Source: Trichostrongylus colubriformis (lineage: Eukaryota; Nematoda; Chromadorea; Rhabditida; Trichostrongylidae). From it: 64,000 bases of DNA. Positions 1-12,600 of the stretch are shown in pieces. The number at the start of each line of letters is the position of its first letter. Position 1 is the stretch's first letter. The notes under the pieces were generated by a model that worked only from the letters and a program-made list of their open reading frames with translations, did not search any database and was not told the origin of the DNA. The stretch lies in contig OZ022258.1 of assembly GCA_963978905.1 (NCBI GenBank), positions 49,460,591-49,524,590 on the forward strand, in the 5' to 3' direction. The translations under genes and the position numbers were made by a program.

Positions 1-437
1 ATGGGTCGCATTCTTCGAAAAATTCCTGAGTGAAATATTTGACCTGGCAGGTAGGGATCGAACGATCCTGACGGACTTTCACTAAATGTACCCCACCCTC
101 ACGCATGACCTTTGACATGGCTTGGGCTGTTTTGCACGAGGAATCGATGCGGCGTCGCGCGCGAGCTTCAGTTTTCCCTCCCAACCGCTACTGCCGCACA
201 AACATCAACTTTCTACAGTTGGCGACGTCGTTTCGACTCCTCTGCATACATGCATTTGTCTTGTTCGGTCGATTAGTGACGAACTGTACCAGCTGTGTAC
301 TGCCCCATCCATCATCGTTCTATTGCGTTGTTGGACACGAGCAGTCAATTCTGTTCCATAATGTGATAAGAATCTCGTTCAGCTATTGTGGGTACCAGTG
401 AAATTTCCCATCACCCAACGCGAATCCTCCTCTGCAA
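1..437. other. Upstream flank of PCMT, no gene recognised
   Basis: Short open frames occur (for example 105-401 on the plus strand), but none has a recognisable product or convincing splice sites. The region may hold the PCMT promoter and 5' UTR. I see no clear TATA box. Confidence 0.4.
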
Positions 438-644
438 ATGATGGCAATACGCCGATGCCTGACCAGCTCATTCAGGCATATCTACGGGTGGCGTCGTACG
501 ATACTAGTGCAAACTGTACTGATCGTAACACTCGTCACTGCTACCAACTTTATGCCCGAGCAGCAGCGTGTTACCTTACAGCAAGCGATCAACGTTTTTC
601 GTCGTCTGAAACGTACTACTGAAACAGTCTTCTCGGATAGCAGA
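438..644 (+). other. In-frame upstream extension of the PCMT frame (possible alternative N-terminus)
   Basis: The reading frame of PCMT exon 1 is open without a stop from an ATG at 438 to the expected start at 645, adding 69 codons. The predicted extension has a basic stretch (RRCLTSSFRHIYGWRR) followed by a hydrophobic run (ILVQTVLIVTLV), the layout of a signal anchor or targeting peptide. It may equally be 5' UTR or genomic sequence upstream of a trans-splice site; a weak AG lies just before the ATG at 645. Animal PCMTs normally start at MAW. Confidence 0.3.
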
Positions 645-3600
645 ATGGCATGGCGAAGCAGTGGTCGATCGAACGAGGAACTCGTACAAAATCTTGAAAG
701 TGAGTTCATTGATAGTACCGTTTCATTTCTGTACCGATCCATAGGTAATAATCGATCAGGTGGTTTTCAATAACTTTGAGACCTCTGAATGCAGAGACTT
801 TTACTTAAGGTTTAGCTAGAAACAGCGGAGCGTGGCTAAACACATTCTAAGGAGTAGAAGGGACACGGCTAAGGTATACTTCGACGCTTAGCTCCTCTAT
901 TTCACTTGGAGAGCCGTAACTGATTATTCTTGTTAGTTACAAGGGTCTTGATAGGAGAGATCAGGCCACAGCTAGATTCTTTTGTCGCTCTGAAAATCTT
1001 TGTGACTGTATCTGTGGCTCTAGCTCCGACTCACCCTACTCTAGCGCGATGGTCTTGATGAGTCACACAGTTGCAAGAAAGTCAATAAAGGGACAAAGAA
1101 GTTGACTGAAAATTTGATTCTTGGTATTCCATACCCACAAGAAGTGCCAAAAAGTAATTTTTCTCCTCCTTTTTCAAGCCTATATTTCGATCTTCAGCAG
1201 ATTCGACGAGTTACTCTCATCCCCAAATTCAAGAGCACACGTTACACTATCACTAAACTCCGTAACAGCCTTTTGCACGGGCAGGATCAGGAGCTCCTTC
1301 TGAGTGAACATGAAGTGTCGCCTCAACTCGGCAAATCCAACATTTCGTCCCTTTCGTTCACAATCTTGCTCAGGTCCGTTCCCTCTGGGTACATGAGGAA
1401 TTCATATTCGGTGGTGTTCTTGAACAATCCGTTTTTTCTGGGTTCTCAACGACCTTCGTTACTGAGAACCAGAACGTGTCATTACCATTGAAAACCCTTC
1501 GGAGGCGGGTTTGAGGCATGAAGAATAACACATCGGATCGTACAGTGTTGTACAAACGGCTAGAGCTCGGTGGCTTCCATGAACCGAAGGGTCAGTCCCT
1601 GTGAGTGTTCTCACAAGAGATACTCCACGGAAGCTGGCTCTGCTGTTTGAGGCGGACTCTGCTGCCGTAAGTGCTCCAGAGCCCGACTGTGCTGACTGAA
1701 GGCTTCATTTTCATGACGGTGAAAGTGAAAAGCTTCAGCTTGATCCTGTGGAAAATTACAGGGGTATTTTGCCCCAATACATTTAACTCTTTCGTTAACC
1801 TGTGTTTTGTATACCTGACGAAAGTGAGCCACGAGCAAAATGACTGTTTTTGGCACCCCATAGTTCTATGGCTATGATCATAATCTATTTAGGTGTTCAA
1901 CTACAGGATTCTTAGTTTGGGTCACCGCACCACCTGAAGTGCATTACCGCGCGCGAGAAGTCTCTTCGCTTTCCCATCGTGAATCGGCCGCGCAAGTTGA
2001 GGGCACGGCCGCGGCTTGTACGTGCAGGGTACTCCGGGAATCGAGGATTCCTCAACAGGAGGTTATATTTGACGACTGGGAGGAAAAGGGGTGGTTATCG
2101 CTGAAGTCAACGATGATTCTATATTATGCGAGAAGCGGAACGTGCCGTTGGCTGACACAGCTATATGATAAAATATAATTAAAAGTGAAGTTAGTAAATG
2201 AACAATCCTAGGAAGATCCATTCGTAATTGGCAATAAACACAAAAATCATATTGACAGAATACTCAGCAACTGTACGTATAATACAGGGGGGGGGGGAGG
2301 TCGTTTTTGGTCTCACAAGTCCCCACCACTCATCAAAAACTTCGTTCATAAACTATTTCCGATGTGCTCTATTTCCTGGATGGTATTCTTGTACGCAAAA
2401 TTTTCAAAAGGCAAAATTAGACTTGCAATATCCCATGGCTTTTATATGCAAAACAAATATTGTTGATCTCTTTATCAGATTTGAAGTGACAATTATGACA
2501 TTTGATAATATTATCGTGATTTTCCATCTTCTTCTAGGAGGACGATTATTCACATCGACCCGTGTTCGCGATGCCATGCTTGCTGTGGATCGAGGGGACT
2601 TCTCACCACGAAATCCATACATGGATCAACCACAAGGCATAGGATGGAATGCTACCATTTCTGCACCACATATGGTATGTCAGCAAAGTGTAACTCAAAG
2701 CTACTTTCTATGATTTTTATGGAGCAGTTGGCCAAGTGTGGCTTATGGTGATCTATGGTCGGCATTATGTATTCTTTTGTTTGCGGCTATTTTTTGGTGT
2801 CGCTGGACTTGCCAATCATGTGGTGTGAGACTCGTCAGACATTCACGGCTAGACAGACCACGCCGCATAGGGGTAGATTTGCCGGCAAAAAGCTTCAATG
2901 GAGTTCCGGTCTACAATGATGATTTCGCGATATTTTTGTGCTATCGATTACTTTCATAGGCCAGTAGCGCATTCTATCTTTTGGGGTTTAATACTGACTT
3001 GTTTACCAGTGAAATACGTTTTTATTTCAAACTGACCCGCGAAACATGTGCCTCCGTGGTTCTGTTCGGAAACTGGCAAAGTAGTATCTAGAGGGATTGG
3101 TCAACGTCACTACTGCACCCGTTACGTCCCTGATTATCACTTCCACTATTTTGCTTTCATTTATTTATCTATTTATGCATTTATTTGTTTATTATTCTGC
3201 ATCACATCAACCACATGGATTTTATAAAGGCTAAAATGTGGGATCTGAAAAAAAGAATTCCTTTTTCCACAACCTACTGATCAGCAGATATGCCTCTATC
3301 ATCCCATCCCGTCTTTTCAAAGTTTATCCGCTATAGTGGGCTGCCTGACCAATCAGCTATATAGTTCTTCATACCCATAATATGTTCATACGCTCATCCA
3401 GTCTTGGAGGAATCTACTCAAGTGAGCTGGTGAGTAGAATTCATTTGCTCACCAGTGAATTGTTATGTTGAAGTTGATTTTCCACGGGTTTGCATCTGGA
3501 AATGCATCAAAAATCTACAATGTCGCAAAATAGTTCGCTAATGGTGTGGATGAAAAAGCTTGCATGTGATTGTTATCAGCATATGGAATTCGGGTACAGA

Positions 3601-6600
3601 GAGCACGATAAAGTGCAGTGAACAAATTGTGGTGTGCAATGCATTCGCTTTTTCTGAGTTGCTAGAACCATTTTGAATAATAAATTCAATGTTCGATCTT
3701 CTTGAAACCTGGGCATGTCTGGATGTTTGTTGCTTCTTTATTCTTCTGTGCTAACCAGGTTTGTTATGGAACGTTTATTGGTCGACGTTTTGAACAAATC
3801 GTCGTTATCAAGACTTATAACCTATAATGACCTATAATGACCTTAGGTCTTGATAACGACGATTTGTTCGAAACGTCGACCAATAAACGTTCCATAGCAA
3901 ACCTGGTTGGCATAAAAGAATAAAGAAGCAACAAAGATTTTGAATAATTTTAGCCTCATAAAAAAGTCAACTAGAAACTTATCCTTTCAAAGTCTATTAC
4001 TGAGTGTCTGAAGCGAATAAGGGATAGGAGAAAGAGCTTGTAAGTTCTGAGACCATCTGGTACCACAGTCGACGCTGATATTTGAAAGTGACGCTGAAGG
4101 GATTATGGTCACAGGAAATTATGGTTCAGGCTCTCAACTTTCATGGAAACGCGGTAAGGGTCAGGTCAGGTGAGAGATGCGGCGGGTTTCTTAAGACATG
4201 TAACTCGTTATGTTAGAACGCAACGCAAGATTGTACCTCATGAAGTTCACCATTAACCCTACCAGCTAGAATTCCGACGCATTCAATAAACTTTTTGAAC
4301 CATCATATGCTAAGAGCACGCTCAAACGTGTATCATTTGGGTTGGCCATACCCTCGTCGTGATTGCTCTCTTACTGTAACAGATGGATAAAAAGCGAAAA
4401 GTGAAGAGAGGAAAGAACGTCGCTGATTTTAACCACGTTTCATTTGAAATATTGAAGAACTTTTGAAAAAACAAACTTTGGAGGGGTGCCAAATTCATAC
4501 TGGATCATAACTATGTAGTATGAACTTAATAAAATAGTAAATAAATAGAGAATCTGAGAAAATGCGGATGCATAAGAACGTAAGTCATAGGAAGTGCCAA
4601 CGTTCATAAGTGGAGCAGGCGCGGCAAAGCCTAGCATACTTGATGTGGTGCGAGCCGTTTTTCAATAGAGCCAGTGGAGGCAATCACGCTCGTTAGTCAA
4701 CGAGGAAGCTAATTCGCATTGCATGTTACCCACGCACTTCTTCCGGATTCCGGAGTGTGATAGTGTTTTCCGGATAGATGGATGGAATTGGAATCTAATT
4801 TCACTTTTTTTCTCGGTAGATGTTTTCACAAAAACCATCGAGATGGCGTGGATGCTCAAATCCCACCCAAGCCACTTAAGCTCAACCTCATCAAGATCAC
4901 TTCTTGGAATGCCACCTGCACAGTAGTACCGTGCTAAGTTTTACAGCTGGATGCTTGGTAACCCAGTGGTCCACTCACTTGTGTCAAGCACTGCAATCTA
5001 TGTTGAATGCATGGCGCATACTAAAGTGATGAGAAAGCTCCTTCCCGTTGAGGCGATATAATAGCTCTAAGCGCATCACTGGCGCATAAATGTACCCGTA
5101 CATATACCGTACTTTATATTATGCGGGAAGTTTCGAAACAAAAAATACTCTAGAAAAATTTTTGAAAAGTTGATCAGTCCCACGTCATTAATGATTACGC
5201 TATTTAGCTAAAGGAGATGGGCTGTCATTACTTTCATTCCATGCCACCCTCAAGGAACCTAGTTATTTTGTGGGATTTGTTCCGGAATTTGAGCGTATAC
5301 ATCTCTAGAGTTCTTTTCCTACAAACTGGAATGACCTGGATCCGATAATTAGAAGGCGTAAACAATGCAGTTAACGACCGCTAGACATCTATTTGTGTTG
5401 GCGTGTCTAGTGTTTACCAAGGGCGGAAATATTTACATGAGTTAGTTCGAAGGAACGATCTCATCAACTCTGCCACAATTTCCCATTATCAGCAAGAAAA
5501 ATTTTCTTGAACGGCTGATACTGAGACTAGAGGAGCTGTAAAAATATGTATATGACCTTTAAAAAAATATTTTTGGTTAGATCGTATTTCATGTGGCACT
5601 ACTTCTATGAAGTGTTGTCGCCCTTGGATTTCTTATTACATAGAGAAATGTGGATATGAAATCATGAAAGGAGTTAATGTTTGATACCGAAAAATATGAA
5701 TAAAAAATAATAAGATTAATTATGATACTGGAAAAAAGTTGAGCCCGTCAGAACATCGCTTCGGTAATATTGGGTTGAGGAATAATCCTTGCCGTTTTTT
5801 TCAACGTTTTTCACATTGTTCCCTTCATCTTTCGACAAAGCTTATATATGTTTTCGATAGAGCTTTTTTTGCTCTATAAAATGGTACTATCTATTTTTCG
5901 ACTAATTCGACTACCTAAAATTTATGAGGCTTGGAAATGAAGTAAGCTGAAGGCAAAAAACTGGCGTTCGCGCACCTTATCTTTCTCGTCTGCCGTCGAG
6001 ATCAAAAAATGCATGTGTATATGTTTCGATAGAGCTCTTTTAGCTCTACAGAATGGTACTACTTATTACCCAAATCGCTCAACTTTTTGCTGTTTTTAAG
6101 ACTCAGAAATGCAGTACTCGCAAAAGTGTGCCCTTTCGTTATCTTCTCTTTCTCGCCTAACATCGAGATTAGAGAAGATGTGCATACGCGCATTCGATAG
6201 AGCTTTTTTTGCTCTACAAGATGGTGCTATCCTTCTTTTGTATCCTCTCATATTTTAGCATGTAGGGATAAGCTTCCACCTGTTTTTCAATTCAAAATTG
6301 CATAATGAAAATGAATTTTTTTGGCACAGTGTTTTGTGTAATTCGATAGAGCTCTTCTCGCTCTACAAAATAATGTTCACTGTTTTTGTTCGAATAAATT
6401 TTTTACATTTTTTAGATCATTTGAAAGTCGACGAAATCGAGCATTTTCGTTACATGGTGTCAAAAATGCTCGATTTCGTCGACTTTCAAATGGTCTAAAA
6501 AATGTCAAAAATTTATTCGAACAAAAACCGTGAACATTATCTTGTAGAGCGAGAAGAGCTCTATCGAATTACACAAAACATTGTGCCAAAAAAATTCATT

Positions 6601-9600
6601 TTCATTATGCAATTTTGAATTGAAAAACAGGTGGAAGCTTATCCCTACATGCTAAAATATGAGAGGATACAAAAGAAGGATAGTACCATCTTGTAGAGCA
6701 AAAAATGCTCTATCGAATGCGCGCATGCACATCTTCTCCGATCTCGATGTTAGGCGAGGAAGAGAAGATAACGAAAGGGCCCACTTTTGCGAGTACTGCA
6801 TCTGTGAGTCTTAAAAACAGCAAAAAGTTGAGTGATTTGAGTAATAAGTAGTGCCATTCTATAGAGCTAAAAGAGCTCTATCGAAACATATACACATGCA
6901 TTTTTTGATCTCGATGGCAGACGAGAAAGATGAGGTGCGCAAACGCCAGTTTTTTGCCTTCAGCTTACTTCATTTCCAAACCTCATAAATTTTGGAAAGT
7001 CGAATTAATCTAAAAATAGATAGTAGCATTTTATAGAGCAAAAAAAAGCTCTATCGAAAACGTATATAAGCTTTGTCGAAAGGTGAAGGGAACAATGTGA
7101 AAAACGGGGTTTAAAAAAACGGCAAGGACTTATTCCTCAACCCAATAGATTACTGCGAATGAAGTTGAGTCGGTGATATGCTTTTGCTAAGGGTAAGAAT
7201 AGGAGCCCAAAACAAGGGTAGCCTTTATGATGCTTGCGGTTGTCCATACATTTTGCAATTACGGCTGGAAACTGATTGAAGACAAAAGATTTTGGTGAGC
7301 AATCACCGAACAAAATGAGCACTATAATGATGGGCTTATCAGAAAGTGATAGTCGATTCCAGGAACAAAAATGCCCTGATATATCAGTTGACCATCGGTG
7401 TTTACCGTAACAGGGTGACAATAAGCAGGTCAATGCAAATCCTAATGTTCATAATGGTATTCTGCCGAATAAAGGCATATAACGAAAAGAGTAAAGCAAG
7501 GCGAACGGGGGGGTCTGACATAAGTTGTAGATGCATGGGATAATTTATTTATCCATTGCACGGCACGGTGAACAATAGCATGTCTTTGTTTGTTAACACT
7601 AGAACAACAAAACCAAAACAACTGAATCAAATGATATCACTTGATTCTGAATGGAACTAGAATGCTCGGCTCATCCCAACTAGCAATTGATTAACGCCAA
7701 AATCTTTACTCTTTATCGTTTGGATGTGTCTGGTAAAAGTTATACAGACCCTAATTTTACCTGTGTACTCCTTCAAATGTCCATACAAATGCTTGTAGAT
7801 TTTTTATGGCCCATCACAAAGAGAATGGTTGAAGGAATCGTGTATGGAAAAAGTTTTTCTGTATTCTCTAATATATATGTATCCTCTAATATACGAAGAT
7901 ATGCTATCATTCAGTAATATTCATGTTGAACCTGCCTAGTAAGGTCATATGCAAAAATTCACTCGAAAAAGTGAGGACTCGGCCAAGATACAGCTCTTCA
8001 AAGTGGCGGTCAAAGGGGCGGGGGCTCAGAGTAAATGTCCGCGCTGTCGTCCGCCGCGATTGGAGACGCATAATGGGAAGGAAACGTTACGTACACAGTC
8101 CCACTCTTCGTCAGCGGACGACGGGACAGACACTTCCATGCCCACCTCCGCCACTACTTCAAGTAGCTGTATCTCAGCCGGATTCTCACTTTTTTGCGTG
8201 AAACTTTGCATGCGACCCTAATTAAGTAAATACAACACAAATATATGGATGACAGAGAAACTCTTTTTTCCGTGCACGATTCCTTCTCCTTAGCAGGAAT
8301 CTGTCAACTGAGCCATTTTGTAAATTCGACCAATAGTCTTGACAAAAAAAGGATTCATTAAAGAGATTATAACAAAGTACAATATTTTTCTGAAGTGTAC
8401 TTTATATGAGGTTGTAATGCCAGCAGTTGTCCCTATTTCCTTTTCAACTATTCCTGTACTATTTTCAACTTGACTGCCATTTCTCCTGACGAATGTTTCC
8501 TTAACCTTTCTTTTTTCTCCCAAACGATATACCCACAAGCTAAGGCCACAAGATGATGAATGCGATGGAACTTTGAATGATCCAGGCCAAAACCAGTCCT
8601 GGCAAAGCCTTTTTTGAAAATAAATGGACCCTCAGGGAACGGTTCAGTCCCACTTCTTGTTCCAATACAACATATGCTATGTTTCTATCGGCTATTTCTG
8701 CACCATTATGTGCTTTTTGACATAACTCAGCACCTCGTCGATGGAATGCCATCTTATCAGTGGTACGGCATTGCTTTTCAAAAAGCCATTAAGAAAGCTT
8801 CTGCGATCCGTATCGAAAATGTCACCGTGAGAAACTATGGCAACGAAAGGACAATCCCAAACGAAAACGAATTAGTACGAATCCGTTGCACATCTAGTTT
8901 TCAGTAACGTATTGGAACTGCTAATGCAGCATGCTGCAATCGTCATCTGGGAATGTGCAACAAAAGCTTTTTGCAGCCCTTTTTCACAACTCGGTGACTG
9001 GAACAGTGCTAAACAAGTATATGATGTAGCGCAGGAGAAGCCGTGCACCTCACCCGACATATACGAAGTTCAGGAGTAACCCTTCACTTTGCGCCTTAAT
9101 GGTGGACCGCAGCACTGCAAGGGTGGGCTGGGGACCCAGACGATTTCACCTCCTATGCTCATTTCGAGATGTAGATGAGCGCAGATATATCTCAATTTCT
9201 TTTTTTTTAACGATTCCGCTTCATGTTGTCTCGCTGAAAAAAAAACCATATGATTTTGTAGAGACAGCAAAAAAACTTCAGACTGAAATTTAAATTTTGG
9301 TAATATAAGTCTTTCACAGCTCTGCTTTTGAAAACTGGTTTTGAAGCGTGATAAGCATTACTTGGGCCCACCGAATTTATGTAGTATTTTCTCAGCGCAA
9401 CATTTCAAGAGCCTTGGTTTGAGCCTACATTCTTATTTGCATGCTCCTGAGACTAATCTTTTTCAGTTTTCATTTACGAAAAGTCATTAGCTCATTATCT
9501 TGAGGGAATGGATCTTACGAAATAATCCTCCACTGCTTGTGAATAACATTTCTCCCACGCTAACAAATTATCTGCAGCATTACCACTAAATGCGCATACG

Positions 9601-12600
9601 CGTTACACGATAAACAGGAAAGCAGACATACGAGGTGGTAGTGGAGAGCTTGCATCTAAGTAATGTGGGACAGATTTGTGTATAAGGGATAGGGGGACGA
9701 ACTGGAACGGTTTACAGCTTTTGAGTGAGACTGATAAAGATGTGATACGAAGCGGACAGACAAGGTTGTAAAGTGCGAATGGGTGATTGGCGGCCATCTG
9801 AGAGATAGTGACAACAAACTGCAGAGCTTGAGGCACTGATAGGGGTAGTAAACTTGACTAACAGCTTTAAAATGATAAAAATGAGTGATAGGGTAAAGAT
9901 CACATAATGGCTAGGGCACAATATTACACCTCCCTTCACAGTTTGTGACGACTGACTTGAAGAAATCGCTTACGGAAACTTCAGTTTCCTGTTACCCTTA
10001 TATTTATAATGTGTTTGCTTACTAAAGGCTGCGCAAACTTTCACGCGAAAAAAGAATCCAACTGGGATAGAGCCCCTCAAAGTTACGGCCCTGGGGGTGG
10101 GGTTCCCGTCGCGGCGCGAAAACGAGGGCTCTGGAGCAAGAAGGTGATGGTCACGTGGTAAGGGACGCAGAGTCATAAGCAAATCAACACTGGGCGCAAA
10201 AATTTGAACTGTGATCGCCAACGGCTGTTCAAATTTTGCTCGAATGGAATGCAAACGACTTGCTCTTCCCCTACTTTTTCTTTTTCTGTGAACAAAGAGA
10301 ATTTTTAGAGCTCGAGATGCCTCGCGAGATAAGAAAATTCATTTACTCCTATGCTTCAGCTTCAGTAAAGTACCCTTCATCTCCTTTGTTTCAGCACGCT
10401 GCCGCATTAGAATACTTGAAAAATCATTTGGTTGACGGTGCCTACGCATTGGACGTTGGATCCGGTTCCGGTTATCTCACAGTTTGTATGGCACTCATGG
10501 TGAGTGATGTGCAGAAGTTCATGAAGACAATCTTTATATGAAACAAATGGAATGAGGCATCACCAGAAAAAATTGCAAGGAACCAGGCCTCTCAGTAAGA
10601 TGGTCAGCTCTTTTTGGGAGCTCTTCTGTCGTTCTGAGTGAGTAATGTAACGGTTAGTAATGTCAAAAGCAGTTGATCAAGTGGAGTGTTTGAGATTTTT
10701 GGTTTTTTAACGTCCAGAAGAAGATATCGATCGCATTCCGATCCTCGGCGGACCGGCGTATCCGGGATTTGTGATTATCGATGTCGGCGGATTGTGCATC
10801 CGCGATTTTAGATATTTGCCATAATGCGATAATGACTATCGATTGAATCTGGAGAAACGAGAAGTTCCAAATGAGAAGCTCAATTCTACATTGACGCAAG
10901 TGAGAGCTGCCAAGATTGTTGTTACTGGTGTTGCTTGGTATCGCCAAAATCCCAAAACACGGATAAGTCGATCCGCTGAAGATCCCAAAACGTTGGGTAT
11001 GAACGAACGCAGCTCAAGCTGATGAAACTACTTTCCTGTCCTGCTTCCCTATTCATGTCGTCAGCTGGTGTGGAAAATACCATCTGTGCGAAAATACATT
11101 ATGACCTTTGAAATGAATTTATGGACTTCCCCCTTCTCTCAACTCACTTTATTCCATGTTGCAGTGCTTTATCAGAATTTTTATAGCAATGCTTCTCCTT
11201 AAAAACTTATTTCAAAATACTTTTTTATTGAGCATTGTAGATTGGTCGTAATGGAAAAGTGGTTGGCATAGAACACATACCCGAGTTGGTTGCATTAGCG
11301 AAGAAAAACACGGAAAAACATCACGCTGATCTTCTCAGCAGTGGAAGAGTACTATTCGTTGAAGTAAGCGATTTTTTGGTCACTCCGACTTATCTAAGAG
11401 TGAGTCGGTTGATTTCATTGAGACTAAGTAAACTTCAAGAGTTAAATTAAAGAGTGAGTCGATTGATTTCATTGGATTAAGTAAACTAACAATACCAGCG
11501 TGAGAGTGAGGGTAAGGTGCTTCTAACAATACCAGCGTGAGAGTGAGGGTAAGGTGCTTAAGTTCTAGTGCTAAACCGTCAAGTAAGTTCTAGTGCTAAA
11601 CCGTCAAGTACTTCCCTTGTAAGATCCCGTTCTTACCATCCGCGATAGGTGACCTTCGAAATACTGTTCTCCTTGTGACGTCCAGTAAAGGCATACTACT
11701 TGACGAAGTCATAACTTATGTTTTTTGTTCTTCCTTACTGGTACTGTCTTGAAATCTACACTTTCAATGTGACTCATACTCTGAATGTGACCATGCATGA
11801 TACGAACTCAGTGGACTTCATGCCCCTCTCTAAAGCCATTAAAGGCCTTTGCTCCTTCGCAGAAGGAAAATGTCTTTCAGCTGTGGCCGGAAACTCCTTT
11901 CTTGAAGCTATTGCAGTAGCCATTTGGAAACAAATCACCATGACACATTTCAGAGGGTGTTTACGTTGTTGCTCCTTCTTGCAGCGATGCTTCCTAATGT
12001 GATGAAGACAGACGCAGCACTTGTCATCATCGGTGACGGCGTGCTCACCCAATCAAAAGGATAAAAACTTGAGAGAGTTGTTGACAAGCGTTCTTCCCAT
12101 CGGCTAGATCCTTCCCGATAAGTAAGAAGGGAAGCTCTTATCCTTCCCAGTTATCACGAAAATAGAAAGGATGTTAGGTAAATTCTACGCAAGATATGGC
12201 AATAAGGGAGTACGGCAACCTCAAAAAGCTGCGTATCACGTCAGCGTGCGTAGGGATGTCGAGAGAACCTTCACTTTGAGTGGCTATAAAACATGATCAA
12301 ACGTTTACAGAAAGACAGTGGTAGGGGTAATGTGAGTAATATCCATGAAAAGAAGTTTTCCATGCTCTGTGAGAGCCATTTTTTTCAACAGCTGCCACAT
12401 GCTTTAACAGCGATCGCCCCTTTCGCTAATAGAGCCTGCTTCTTTCGGAAGCCAACGGTGGGAAGGGAGCCTTATTTCTCGGTCTTCTGCCGTTTCATTC
12501 TGTTTTTCTTCTTCGTACAAATTAGGGCCTGGACTTTCATTCGGTAGTCTTTTAATATTCGATCCTGACACTACTACCCCTGCCTTCATTAGATATTATT

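Larger units (their letters stand above)
2675..10394 (+). other. PCMT intron 2 (7.7 kb)
   Basis: Starts GTATGT and ends TTTGTTTCAG. It holds the 210-bp and 1.4-kb foldbacks listed separately. The remainder is AT-rich with short frames in both strands; the longest, around 8540-8907, gives no recognisable protein and overlaps frames on the other strand. No exon of PCMT is missing here, because the flanking exons join in phase. Confidence 0.8.

Noticed and set aside
8540..8907. Overlapping frames on both strands in PCMT intron 2
   Set aside because: Protein-like appearance but no nameable domain, no splice pairing, and both strands open.
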